56,697 nt of DNA from Novosphingobium sp. HII-3 (GTDB taxonomy: Bacteria > Pseudomonadota > Alphaproteobacteria > Sphingomonadales > Sphingomonadaceae), in assembly GCF_002916655.1 (NCBI RefSeq), contig NZ_PPSM01000012.1, positions 1 through 56,697 on the forward strand, in the 5' to 3' direction. Shown in pieces: positions 25,299 through 34,600 of this stretch. A program made the position numbers and the translations under genes. The notes beneath the pieces were generated by a model. That model was not told the origin of the DNA. It did not search any database and saw only the letters and a program-made list of their open reading frames with translations. The stretch's first letter is position 1. The number at the start of each line of letters is the position of its first letter.

Positions 25299-26279
25299 TC
25301 ACTCGGCCGGCACCGGCATCGCTCGACCGAAGCGCTCCTTGAGAGTCTTCCAGCCTTCGGTGAAGGGGAATGTCATCTGCTCGGAGATGGACATGCGCCG
25401 ACCACCTTCCATACCGAGCAACTCCGCCTCACCATCGACGCACGTACCGAACATGCGGTCGATGAAGATGTAAGTTCCGGAATAGTTGCTCCGGCTCGCC
25501 TCGAAGTCCTGGGAATGATGCACGCTGTGGTGTTCCGTCGTGTTGAACACATAGCGCCACCAGCGCGGCGTGTTGAAGCGCACGTTGATGTGCTGATACG
25601 TTCCGACCGCCATGCCGATTGCGCCTGCAAGAAGAGCCGCGCGGGGCAGGAAGTCGAAGAAGCCACCGATGCCGAGCCCAATCAGGAAAAGTTCGACCGG
25701 ATTACCGACAGCGCCCTTGTTGATGTTCAACTGCGTGATGTAGTGGTGAACCGAATGCGTGAGCCACAGCGGGTACCAGTTGTGCATCCCGCGATGCATC
25801 CAGTACTGACCGAAATCGAAGATGAACGAGATCAGGAAAGCCTGCAGCAGTAAGGGCATGCTCAGGAACCAGGTGAACTTGTCCAGATCGAAGTAACCCT
25901 GGATCGCCTCGATCATGGCGCCGTCGCCGATGTAATGCTCGACGGCGCGAAGGATCGTGTAGCCTAGCCCGACATAGAAGAGGTCCGTCGTCAGCTCCTT
26001 CCAGGTCAGACGCCAGCTCTCATGGCGCGGAAAGAACCACTCAAGCGCCAGCAGGAAGACCTTGAAGGCGATGCCGATCCCGATCGCCGTCGAAGCCTTC
26101 GCGATGGAATCCGGCGCGTAGTACCAGAACGCAATCAGCGCAAAGAGCACCGTCGGCTGAAACCAGGTGAAGATGAACTGCTTAACCGGACCGCCTTCGA
26201 CGCGCGGTATGTTCTCCCACCCCACCGTTACGGGTGATTGAGACCCGATTATCCTGTTACCGACCCGCACTCCGTTCAT
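25299..26279 (-). CDS. Sterol desaturase / fatty-acid hydroxylase superfamily membrane enzyme (copy 1)
   Basis: A 326-residue polytopic protein with the di-iron histidine boxes of the family: GQYWMHRGMHN (HxxxH), LTHSVHHYITQLN (HxxHH) and EHHSVHHSQDF (HHxxHH). Such enzymes use O2 to hydroxylate or desaturate lipid-like substrates in the membrane. ATG at 26279 is preceded by GAGGG. A close paralogue with the same boxes and the shared GNPxELFLI segment is encoded at 41006-41965, on the far side of the carboxylase/ABC block. The substrate is unknown. Confidence 0.85.
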   Translation of the reverse strand: MNGVRVGNRIIGSQSPVTVGWENIPRVEGGPVKQFIFTWFQPTVLFALIAFWYYAPDSIAKASTAIGIGIAFKVFLLALEWFFPRHESWRLTWKELTTDLFYVGLGYTILRAVEHYIGDGAMIEAIQGYFDLDKFTWFLSMPLLLQAFLISFIFDFGQYWMHRGMHNWYPLWLTHSVHHYITQLNINKGAVGNPVELFLIGLGIGGFFDFLPRAALLAGAIGMAVGTYQHINVRFNTPRWWRYVFNTTEHHSVHHSQDFEASRSNYSGTYIFIDRMFGTCVDGEAELLGMEGGRRMSISEQMTFPFTEGWKTLKERFGRAMPVPAE

Positions 26280-26619
26280 ACGACTGCCCTCGTAATATCT
26301 GACCCGTAGTCTAAGTGATACGCATGTTCTGCGACGCGATAGGACTTTAACGTGGCGCCTTCGGCCACTTGCGGCCGCATCCATAAGATGTCCGGCGCGC
26401 CCCGCGACATCCGCTGTTCCTGCGGAGTTCCGCGTACTGTCGTGTAATGGGAAGCATCGTCCGCTTGCCGGAGACCCCGTCCGGCTGCGCCTATGGCGGT
26501 TCGCGGAATCGCGATCGACGCGATACGAAGCGCAGCGACGGCGCCAGCGAGCATCATCGTGGCAAAATCACGTCGCCAGCCGGGACGGCCGCTTTCGACG
26601 ACCCTTGCAAAGGAGGGAA
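26280..26619. other. Gap of about 340 bases without a supported gene
   Basis: This stretch upstream of the copy-1 hydroxylase holds its promoter region. GTAATA at 26291-26296 is a single half-site like those of the NikR-type palindromes elsewhere, without a partner. Open frames on both strands have no ribosome site or family resemblance. Confidence 0.4.
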
Positions 26620-26685
26620 ATGTTGGCCTGGCAGGCCAAGCCGGTCCATGGAACCGGGAAGACGGCACGGCCGCCGTCGAAGTAG
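26620..26685 (+). CDS. Possible 21-residue small ORF with strong ribosome-binding site
   Basis: AAAGGAGGGAA stands directly before an ATG opening MLAWQAKPVHGTGK and ending at TAG 26685. The Shine-Dalgarno match is far better than chance neighbours, but the peptide has no recognisable family. It could be a leader peptide, a small protein, or the preserved start of a lost dehydrogenase-like gene. The reading frame downstream is closed. It lies on the strand opposite to the flanking genes. Confidence 0.3.
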   Translation: MLAWQAKPVHGTGKTARPPSK

Positions 26686-26750
26686 CCTTTCGGCGGCACC
26701 GCCGTTCGGACAGGAACGACGGCGCCGCGAGGCATGTAACCGCAGCTAGC

Positions 26751-27086
26751 TTAGCGCGCGAGCGCCAACTGTACCGTCGAAGAGCGTGTCGCGTCAGCCC
26801 GCCGGGTTTCGATCTGGCTTCGGATGTCGGCAAGCACAGCGGTGCGACAATCCTGCGCCTTGCGTTCGGCGGCAAGGTGCAGGCTCGCCACCCGATCGCC
26901 ACAGACTGAGCGCGCCGCCCGGTCCATGCGAATGGCAAGCCGCTGCTGTCCCTCCGCTGTTGCAAGATCAAGCCCCTTTAATTGCAGGACGGCCTTGTCC
27001 TGCGCGAACGGGTTATCGCCGGTGGCTGCAGTGGCGGACGTGGCAAAAGCCAGCGACGCCAGTGCAAGGACGCCAATCTTCATCAT
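26751..27086 (-). CDS. UrcA family secreted protein
   Basis: A 111-residue protein with signal peptide (MMKIGVLALASLAFATSATA). The mature part LKGLDLATAEGQQRLAIRMD, AARSVCGDR and AERKAQDCRTAVLADIRSQI is the UrcA pattern: a short conserved helix pair with two cysteines that probably form a disulfide. UrcA proteins are widespread and often highly expressed in sphingomonads and Caulobacter; their function is unknown. The second Met may be the start. An 8-bp-arm palindrome at 27197-27228 lies about 110 bases upstream. Confidence 0.85.
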   Translation of the reverse strand: MMKIGVLALASLAFATSATAATGDNPFAQDKAVLQLKGLDLATAEGQQRLAIRMDRAARSVCGDRVASLHLAAERKAQDCRTAVLADIRSQIETRRADATRSSTVQLALAR

Positions 27087-27186
27087 CGTCTCCTAAGCGC
27101 AAGTAGAGCCGCCACTCTAAGGTGACTGCCACTCATATAGCGCTTACGTGGAGAATTGACAATCGATCACGTCATGAGAAAATCCT

Positions 27187-27591
27187 CTATCGCGCTAGTA
27201 TTACCAGGGATGCCAGCTCTGTAATACTTCCCAACATGCCGACGGGAAGTTTCAGTGCGCTAGTCACCGAATTTCCGGCAACTTCAGCCGACGTCGTGAC
27301 GTCGATACTCCGGGCTCCGGGCATCGACCATGCGCGCACAGTCTCGACCGGGAGAAGAACCTTCCAATGCCGCCCGCCCTGCGCCTGCACGAGATGTCCG
27401 TTGATGAACACCGGCAGGTCCGCATCAGCACGGCGCCCGGAAACGAGGAGGCAGTCGGTCGGTGCGCAAGACACCAGCCGTGCGTTCTGGCGAGGCGCAG
27501 CGACTGCCCCCGTCGCGGAAAAGGCTACGACGGCGCTCGCTGCAACGAGGACGCGTGCGAAGCCGTTCCAGCGCCTCGAGCCAGAGCGCAT
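27187..27591 (-). CDS. Hypothetical exported protein
   Basis: A 134-residue protein with an N-terminal basic-hydrophobic segment (RVLVAASAVVAFSATGAVAA) likely to be a signal peptide. The mature domain has SCAPTDCLLVSG with two cysteines six residues apart, DLPVFINGHLVQAQGGRHWK and RSIDVTTSAEVAG, a beta-rich look. No family recognised. ATG at 27591 follows GAGGGGCGG. It lies upstream of and on the same strand as the UrcA gene and may share its transcript. Confidence 0.65.
   Translation of the reverse strand: MRSGSRRWNGFARVLVAASAVVAFSATGAVAAPRQNARLVSCAPTDCLLVSGRRADADLPVFINGHLVQAQGGRHWKVLLPVETVRAWSMPGARSIDVTTSAEVAGNSVTSALKLPVGMLGSITELASLVILAR
27197..27228. promoter_or_regulatory. Palindrome AGTATTAC-N16-GTAATACT (candidate NikR-like site C)
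   Basis: Perfect 8-bp arms with a 16-base spacer. The core TATTAC/GTAATA is identical to the exact pair upstream of the NikR-like regulator 1 and ABC operons, but those have 14-base spacers. It sits inside the 3' end of the hypothetical exported protein gene and about 110 bases upstream of the UrcA start. Its functional status is an inference. Confidence 0.4.
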
Positions 27592-27838
27592 TACCGCCCC
27601 CTCGCGCCGTTTGCGCTGACGCTGCGGATTGCTTCTGCGCGAACTTCCAAGCCCGCACGGAGCACCTGCAGCATCATCGTTGCAAGCCGCCTGGCTAAGC
27701 CGTGACGTCCGGACGATGTGTTGGGAAAAACAGTCCTGACACTCATTGCGGCCCTCACCTTGCGTCTTGATGAGGAGACTGAACCCTGGAGGGTCATCAA
27801 GGCAGAGGCAAAATGTCGATGCCGCCCATAGCTGCGGT

Positions 27839-28777
27839 CTATGATCTGGGCTGTGCCCGGATACGCCGGAAGACTTCATCGATGAACAGCTGGGTTGCCG
27901 TATTCCGCTCGGGCTCCGCACGAGCCAGAAGGAAGATGTCGTAGGACGGCTCAAAGTCGGTGTGCAGCAGCGGCCAGAGAGCGCCACGCTCGATCTCGGC
28001 GCTTACGACCGGCGTGGGCAGGAAACCCATGCCGACACCGCACAGGATAAGCCGCCGCGCCTCGTTCATGTCTCCGGCCAAGCCAGCCACGCGAGTGCCG
28101 AGTCGGTATCTTCGACGCAACTGCGTCACGGCTTCTATTTCATCGTCGCCCATGAGAACGAAAGGCTCGTCGGCCAGTTCTTTGGGCTGCGTGATGCGAT
28201 ACCCGAACAGCGGGTGGCTGCGCGCGCAGTAGAGCTGCTGACGTTCCACGAAAAGAGGCTCGTAGACGAGACTTCCGCGCACGCTGTTGTCATAGCCGAT
28301 CCCGACTTCGACCTCGCCCGCTTCGAGCGCCTCCAGCACCTGGCGCCATGCGGACACGCGAATTTCGATCTGAATGTCCGGATTGCGCCGATGAAAGCTC
28401 GCTATCGCCTCGTCGAACTCGGGGGAAACTATCGCGGAGACGATCTGGATGCGGACCAGTCCCTCCACCCGCTTGATGGCCTGGGCCACCTGATGAGGCA
28501 TCAGGCGCGCGGATTCGAGCATATCCTCGCACAGAGCCATCATGGCCTTGCCGGCGGCCGTCATCTCGACACCGCTCGCCGAGCGATGGAGCAGGGTGGC
28601 CCCGACATGGTCCTCAAGCCGCTTGAGCGCGGCGCTGATGCTTGGCTGCTGCTTGTTGAGCTGCCGCGCAGCCGCGCCGATGCCCCCTGCCCGCACGATA
28701 TCGACGAACGTGCGCATCAGGTTCCAGTCCACCCGGCTTGCGAATTTCCGGTCGGTCGGCGGTGTGCGGTCGCTCAT
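27839..28777 (-). CDS. LysR-family transcription regulator
   Basis: A 312-residue LysR protein. The helix-turn-helix is WNLMRTFVDIVRAGGIGAAA and QPSISAALKRLEDHVG, followed by the linker helix and a substrate-binding-protein-like effector domain (VRIQIVSAIV, EVEVGIGYDN, GVGMGFLPTPVV). I chose the ATG at 28777 since it leaves the usual short N-terminus; an ATG at 28792 is close by. The nearest genes on its strand are the beta-propeller and the allophanate hydrolase upstream, so it could sense a compound of that pathway, but no direct evidence is seen. Confidence 0.87.
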   Translation of the reverse strand: MSDRTPPTDRKFASRVDWNLMRTFVDIVRAGGIGAAARQLNKQQPSISAALKRLEDHVGATLLHRSASGVEMTAAGKAMMALCEDMLESARLMPHQVAQAIKRVEGLVRIQIVSAIVSPEFDEAIASFHRRNPDIQIEIRVSAWRQVLEALEAGEVEVGIGYDNSVRGSLVYEPLFVERQQLYCARSHPLFGYRITQPKELADEPFVLMGDDEIEAVTQLRRRYRLGTRVAGLAGDMNEARRLILCGVGMGFLPTPVVSAEIERGALWPLLHTDFEPSYDIFLLARAEPERNTATQLFIDEVFRRIRAQPRS

Positions 28778-28881
28778 TCGTCTTCTGTCCATCGGCTTCG
28801 CCGGCGTGATAGAACAGAGTGCTGCCGCATAGCGAGAGAGTATCACCTCATTGCGATGCGGCGATGCACCTGCTTTTCGAG

Positions 28882-29817
28882 TCAGGGGTTTGGCTGCCCT
28901 GCCTTCTTCAGTTCGCCCTGCGGCCACCAGGTAAGCCTGTGGGCATCATGCGCCGTAGTCCACACGCCAGCTGGCGTGTATCGCAGGGCGCCGCTGCCTG
29001 CGGCCTTGCCGAAGCGCCCCTCTACTGCAGAGGTCCGGGCATCGATGACGGCGAATTCCTGGTCGTCCGTGGTTCGTAACCAGACCTTGCCATCACCGGT
29101 ATCGATGTCCCCCCACTTCAGGTTCGCACCGACCTTCACGCGTCCCACGATCGCGAGCGTTTTCGGATCCACCCGGGCCACGGTGCCGTCACCCTGCTCC
29201 TGGACCCAGACCGCTCCCTCGCCAGCGGCAAGGAAGCCGGGCTGCGCACCCAGCGCCACGCGGCCAACGACGCGGTTGCTTCCGGGGTCAATACGCTGGA
29301 GCGACTGCCTCTCAGAACTCACCGCCCACAACGCTCCCTGGCCGAAGGCAAGGTACCAGGTGCCCGGATCCACCGCGACCTTGGCGATCACCTTGTTGGT
29401 TGCCGGGTCGATACGCGAGACCACGCCCTTGTCATCGCTGGCCACCCAGACCGAACCGGCCCCCGCCACTACGTTGAGCTCACCTTGCGGGTTGGCGATC
29501 CCGGTAGGAACAGCGGCGATGACTTTCGCGGAGCGGGTATCGACGCGCTTGACGGCCCCTTCCTTGCAGTCCGCCACCCAGAGAGACCCATCCGCAAGCG
29601 CCATGACGCCACAAGGCCGCGCCATCGGCACCTCCGCCAGCTTGCCATCGCGAGACCACCGCTCGACCCGACCTTGGTTCGTGGACCAGACGGTTTCGCC
29701 GTCTACCGCGAGAAAGTCGGCATATCCGGGCACATCGATGACCTGCTCGGCGTGAGCGGCGACAGCTCCCGTCGCTGCTGAACCGGCCAAGGCTGCAATC
29801 ACCATCCACTTGCGCAT
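28882..29817 (-). CDS. Secreted YncE/virginiamycin-B-lyase-like beta-propeller protein
   Basis: A 311-residue protein with a signal peptide (MRKWMVIAALAGSAATGAVA, cleavage after AHA). Repeats of about 42 residues with GxxWVAD/GxVWVxxxxxG...RIDPxTNKVI follow one another six to seven times (SLWVADCKEG, SVWVASDDKG, ALWAVSSERQ, AVWVQEQGDG, KVWLRTTDDQ), giving a beta-propeller. These proteins are often of unknown function. It starts 33 bases after the allophanate hydrolase gene on the same strand and is probably the last gene of that operon, placing a periplasmic binding or scaffold protein with it. Confidence 0.78.
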   Translation of the reverse strand: MRKWMVIAALAGSAATGAVAAHAEQVIDVPGYADFLAVDGETVWSTNQGRVERWSRDGKLAEVPMARPCGVMALADGSLWVADCKEGAVKRVDTRSAKVIAAVPTGIANPQGELNVVAGAGSVWVASDDKGVVSRIDPATNKVIAKVAVDPGTWYLAFGQGALWAVSSERQSLQRIDPGSNRVVGRVALGAQPGFLAAGEGAVWVQEQGDGTVARVDPKTLAIVGRVKVGANLKWGDIDTGDGKVWLRTTDDQEFAVIDARTSAVEGRFGKAAGSGALRYTPAGVWTTAHDAHRLTWWPQGELKKAGQPNP

Positions 29818-29850
29818 GATTTCCCCCTTTGCGAGATGTCGAGCTGCTCC

Positions 29851-31632
29851 TCAGGCCGCACGTGCCATGAAGGCCCGCCAGCCACCCAGGCTGGTGATGT
29901 CCTCCGCCCCGTTCACAGCGCGCGGTTCGGCCACGAAGCCTTTCACGCTGCTGCCGTCTGCCAGAGTGACCGTACCGATTGCCAGGGGCGCCGGTACTTC
30001 GGCGACGAAGCTGCCGAATTCCGCCACGCCCAGTTCATAGACCTCGACCGCGATAGCGGCGCCGTCCTCACTGTGGACGAGCGCCGGCTTCGCCGGCACG
30101 CTATCCGCCATCGCGTAGAGGCGGTAAGTCGGCGCTGTTTCGAAGGCACCGACGAATTCGGCGTCGCGCGAGGTCAGCTGCCAGTGAAGCGGCATGTCCT
30201 TGAGATGGGCGCCGACGACGGCGAGCTTAACGGTCTGCATCTTTCCCTCCAGGTCGAGTGGCGGCGCCGCGGGTAGATCCGCAACCCCAAGGTAAGCGTC
30301 GGCTGCGTTTAGCAGCGCGCGGTCGGTATCCGCTGGCCCGATCAAGGTGATCCCGAAGCCGGTGCCGTTGCTGCGAACGCCCGCAGGAACGGCAAGAGCC
30401 GCCATGTCCAGCAGATTGACGAAATTGGTGTAGAGCCCGAGATTGCTGTTCAGCGCCACAGGAGCCGCCAGCATCTCGGTGACCCGGTACGTCGTACCGG
30501 TCGTGGGGAATGCGAGAATGTCGACGGAGTGCCACATCAGGTCCGCATGGCGTTTCAGTTCGGCCATGCGGTAAATGCCGTTGAAGAGATCCACTGCGCT
30601 CATGTCGGCACCCGGTTCGACGACGGCCCGGACCGTGGGATCAACCGCGAGAGGGTTGGTCGCAAGGATTTCGGCCATGGCTGCTGTCCGCTCGGCCACC
30701 CACGGCCCGCCGTAGAGCAGTTGAGCGGCTTCCAGCAGCGGCGCCAGATCGATCTCGACGATCTCTCCCAGCGTCGCGAGATTTCGTAGAGCTTCGTCGT
30801 AGAGAAACTCGGATTCCGGATCGCCGAACCACACCCGCTGATCCCGCCGGGGCACGCCGATGCGTTTCGCCGTGACGGGACGGTCCGCCAGGGCCTTGGA
30901 ATAGGGGTCCGCGACATCGAAGGCTGCCACCACCTGATCCACCAGACGAGCATCGGCGGTGTCGTCGGTGAACACAGTGATGCAGTCGATGGTGCGGCAT
31001 GCCGGGACGAGGCCCCGCGTGCTCCAGCGTCCCTTCGTGGGCTTGAACCCCACAAGATGGTTGAATGCCGCCGGCACCCGGCCGGAACCCGCCGTGTCCG
31101 TTCCGAGCGCGAAAGCCACGAGACCCGCCGCCACCGCGACCGAGGAGCCCGAGCTTGATCCCCCGCTGACGTACGCCAGGTTCGACGTATTGCGGGGAAT
31201 GCCGTAGGGGCTGCGCGAGCCGTTCAGCCCGGTGGCAAACTGGTCGAGGTTGGTCTTGCCGACACACACGGCGCCTGCCGCGAGCAGGCGTTCGATCACC
31301 CCGGCGTCGGCTTCGGGCTCATAGGCGAACGCGGGACAGGCCGCCGTTGTCTCGAACCCGGCCACGTCGATGTTGTCCTTCACTGCGAAGGGAACACCCG
31401 CCAGCGGCAAGGTCTCCCCGGCTGCGAGGCGCGCATCGACCGCGCGAGCCGCGGCGAGAAGCGTTTCCCTGTCCGCGCGGCTGATCCAGATCTGAGGCTG
31501 GACGGCGTCGTACGCCTCGATCCGGGCGAGCGTCTCCGTGGCGACGGCCACGGCCGTCGTGTCACCCGCGTTCACCGCAGCGGCGATGCCCTTCGCGCTC
31601 AGGCGCATGGGGAATGCAACGGCCGCACTCAT
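29851..31632 (-). CDS. atzF: Allophanate hydrolase
   Basis: A 593-residue amidase-signature enzyme plus C-terminal domain, the usual length of AtzF/DUR1-type enzymes. The Ser-cisSer-Lys triad is visible: Lys85 in FAVKDNID, the cis-Ser in GGSSSGSS (around 159-164) and Ser183 in DTAGSGRVP. The last ~130 residues are the allophanate-hydrolase-specific domain. It splits allophanate into carbon dioxide and ammonia. Its start overlaps the stop of the carboxylase gene by four bases, so the two-step carboxylase/hydrolase pathway is translationally coupled. Confidence 0.92.
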   Translation of the reverse strand: MSAAVAFPMRLSAKGIAAAVNAGDTTAVAVATETLARIEAYDAVQPQIWISRADRETLLAAARAVDARLAAGETLPLAGVPFAVKDNIDVAGFETTAACPAFAYEPEADAGVIERLLAAGAVCVGKTNLDQFATGLNGSRSPYGIPRNTSNLAYVSGGSSSGSSVAVAAGLVAFALGTDTAGSGRVPAAFNHLVGFKPTKGRWSTRGLVPACRTIDCITVFTDDTADARLVDQVVAAFDVADPYSKALADRPVTAKRIGVPRRDQRVWFGDPESEFLYDEALRNLATLGEIVEIDLAPLLEAAQLLYGGPWVAERTAAMAEILATNPLAVDPTVRAVVEPGADMSAVDLFNGIYRMAELKRHADLMWHSVDILAFPTTGTTYRVTEMLAAPVALNSNLGLYTNFVNLLDMAALAVPAGVRSNGTGFGITLIGPADTDRALLNAADAYLGVADLPAAPPLDLEGKMQTVKLAVVGAHLKDMPLHWQLTSRDAEFVGAFETAPTYRLYAMADSVPAKPALVHSEDGAAIAVEVYELGVAEFGSFVAEVPAPLAIGTVTLADGSSVKGFVAEPRAVNGAEDITSLGGWRAFMARAA

Positions 31633-34600
31633 GCGTTCCGCCTCAGGGCCAGCATGGGGGCGCCGGGGTGTAAAGCCTGGCCTTCCCTGATGTAGAGCGC
31701 CTCAACGGTGCCCGCCCCCGGGCTTTCCACCGAACATTCCATTTTCATTGCCTCTATGACGGCGATCCTGTCGCCGGCTTCTACAAGGTCTCCGGCGCCG
31801 ACCAGCAGCCGGGTCACGCTTCCACCGTATGGCGCTTCCACCAGGTCGGAGCCCTCCGGCAGGAGGATTGCGTCGTCGGCAGGAATGTCGGCCTGCCCCG
31901 CAGCCTCCGCCTGGTCGAACTCGCCCCGGCGCTGCCAGTCGGCGCGCTCCTCGTCGAATGCCGTTTGTCGGCGCGCCTCGAACTCGGCAATTTCCTGCGC
32001 ATTTTCAGCAAGGAACGCGCGGTAGTCCGCGAGCCGGAACTCCGAAGGCTCGATACGCAGCGCTCGCCGACCCGCCGGAAACTCCCTCCGCCAGTCCGCC
32101 AGTTCATCCGCACTGACCGGATAGAAGCGGATCTGGTCGAAGAAGCGCAGCAGCCAGGGCTTGCCCTCGGTGAAGGCCTCGGTCTGCCGATAGGTGTTCC
32201 AAACCTGCACGGTACGCCCGAACAACTGGTAACCGCCCGGCCCTTCCATGCCGTAGATGCACATGTAAGCCCCGCCGATGCCCACCACGTTAGGCGGCGT
32301 CCAGGTTCTTGCGGGGTTGTACTTGGTGGTGACCAGACGATGGCGCGGATCTACCGGTGTCGCCACCGGGGCGCCCAGATAGACGTCGCCAAGCCCCATG
32401 ACGAGGTAGTTAGCCTCGAAAATCAGGTTTTCGACAGCGGCCTGGTCGGGCATGCCGTTGATGCGGCGAATGAACTCGATGTTGTCGGGGCACCAGGGCG
32501 CGTCGTCGCGCACGGTCGCCATGTACTTCTCGATCGTCTCGATCGTCGCGGGATCCCGCCAACTGAGAGGCAGGTGGACGATACGCGAGGGGATCGTGAA
32601 ATCCTCCAGATCCCCCAGCCGCTCCTCGGCGGCGACCAGCACGGCGAGGGCCGCCTCCTGGTCCATCGCCACACCGTCGAAGTGCAACTGGAGCGACCGG
32701 ATGCCGGGTACGATATCGACGATGCCCGACAAGTTCTGTCGCTCGAGTTCGGTCATCAGCGCGTGAACGCGGATGCGAAGCTCGATATCGAGGACGATCG
32801 GGCCATACTCGACCAGGATGTTGCGATCGCCCTGCTGCCGGTAGACCGTGCGGGGACGACCGGGCGTTTCCGCGATCTCAGCCAGTACCGGCGACAACGT
32901 CGTCAGCGCCCGTTCCGGTGTGGGCGGCGGTAGTGTGCCGTCCGCCACGAGACGGCGCTGCATTGCGTCGGCCGTTGCCGCGTCCGCGATGGTCACGGGC
33001 GCGAAGCGCAAGGTATCCCCGGGCGCGAGTTGGCCGATCTTCCAGCGATCCGCCGCAATCACCACGAAGGGGCATACAAAGCCGCCAAGTGACGGCCCGT
33101 CCGGACCGAGGATAATCGGCATGTCGCCTGTGAAGTCGACGGCCCCGATGGCATACGGATTGTCATGGATGTTCGACGGGTGAAGCCCTGCCTCACCGCC
33201 GTCGGTGCGCGCCCATCGCGGCTTGGGGCCGACGAGACGCACGCCGGTGCGGTTGGAATTGTAATGGACCTTCCATTCCGCCCCCAAGAATGTCTCCACG
33301 TCGTCGGGAGTGAAGAAGTCGGGCGCGCCGTGCGGGCCGTAGAGCACGCGCAGTGTCCAGTCGTTACTGACCGGAGGCAGCGCGACCGGGGGCAGCTCCG
33401 AACCCACCGGCTGACTGCCGAGATGCACCGTATCCCCTGCAAGCAGCCGCCGCGCTGCGTGTCCGCCGAACTGACCCAGCTCGAAGGTGCTGCAACTGTC
33501 CAGATACGGTGCGATATCGAGACCGCCGGCGAACAGGATATAGCCCCGCATCCCGCCTCGGGACGCACGCCCGAGAGCCAGCGTCTGACCCGAACCGATG
33601 TCAAAGGGCACGCCGCGTTCGACGGGAACGCCGTCAAGCGTCGCCTCAAAGTCGGCGCCCATCAGGCACACCCGAGCCGGGGCGATGAATGCCAGTGTGG
33701 GCCCGGTGACGGTGACCTCAAGACCCGCCAGCCCTTCCGGGTTGCCGAGCAGGCGATTGCCTAATCGGAAAGACTGGTCATCCATCGGCCCGGACGGAGG
33801 GACTCCGACGGCCCAGAGCTTCTGGCGCCCAGGCCAGTCCTGCACGGTCGTCGAAGTGCCGCCGCTCACTACACGGAAGGCCCGGGGCTCGTACAAAATC
33901 GTGTCCAGCACGCGTGTGGACACCTCACCGCTCACGAAGGCGGGCGAACGCACCACCTCGCGCAGCCAGCGCAGGTTGGTCTCCATCCCGTCGGCACGAC
34001 TGGCGTCAAGTGCGCGCTGCGCCGCCTCCACCGCTTCGGCCCGGGTAGGGGCATGAACGATCAGCTTGGCCAGCATCGGATCGTACCAGGCGCTGACGGT
34101 GGTACCGGCCGTGCACCAGGTTTCCACACGAATGTCGGCCGGAAACTCAAGGCAGGTCAGTGTTCCCGAGGTGGGACGGTAATCCAGCGACGGGTCTTCG
34201 GCATAGAGCCGCATCTGGACCGAATGGCCCTGCGGTTCGGGCGTACCGACATCGAGGAAGCCATAGTCTCCCGCCGCTCCACGCACCATCCATTCGACCA
34301 AGTCGATGCCCATCACCGCTTCGGTGACGCCGTGCTCCACCTGGAGGCGCGTGTTCATCTCAAGGAAGAAGAATTCCTCGCGGTCGGCGTCGTAGAGGTA
34401 CTCGACCGTGCCGGCGGAACGATACTGCGCCGCTTCACCCAGGCGGATGGCAGAGGCAATCAGCTCTGCGCGGACGCTGGCGGGCAGCGACGGTGCAGGT
34501 GCCTCCTCGACCACTTTCTGGTTTCGTCGCTGCAACGAGCAGTCCCGCTCTCCCAGCGCCATGACCCGGCCCTGCCCGTCGCCGAACAGTTGCACCTCGA

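Noticed and set aside
26623..26639. TTGGCCT-N3-AGGCCAA palindrome
   Set aside because: Short, no T-run, inside the possible small ORF; likely chance in GC-rich DNA.
26276..26971. Open frame of 231 codons on the minus strand
   Set aside because: Overlaps the UrcA gene in another frame and reads as Arg/Ser-rich shadow sequence.
27962..29755. Open frame of 597 codons on the plus strand
   Set aside because: It runs across LysR, an intergenic region and the beta-propeller gene; no ribosome site and no family resemblance.
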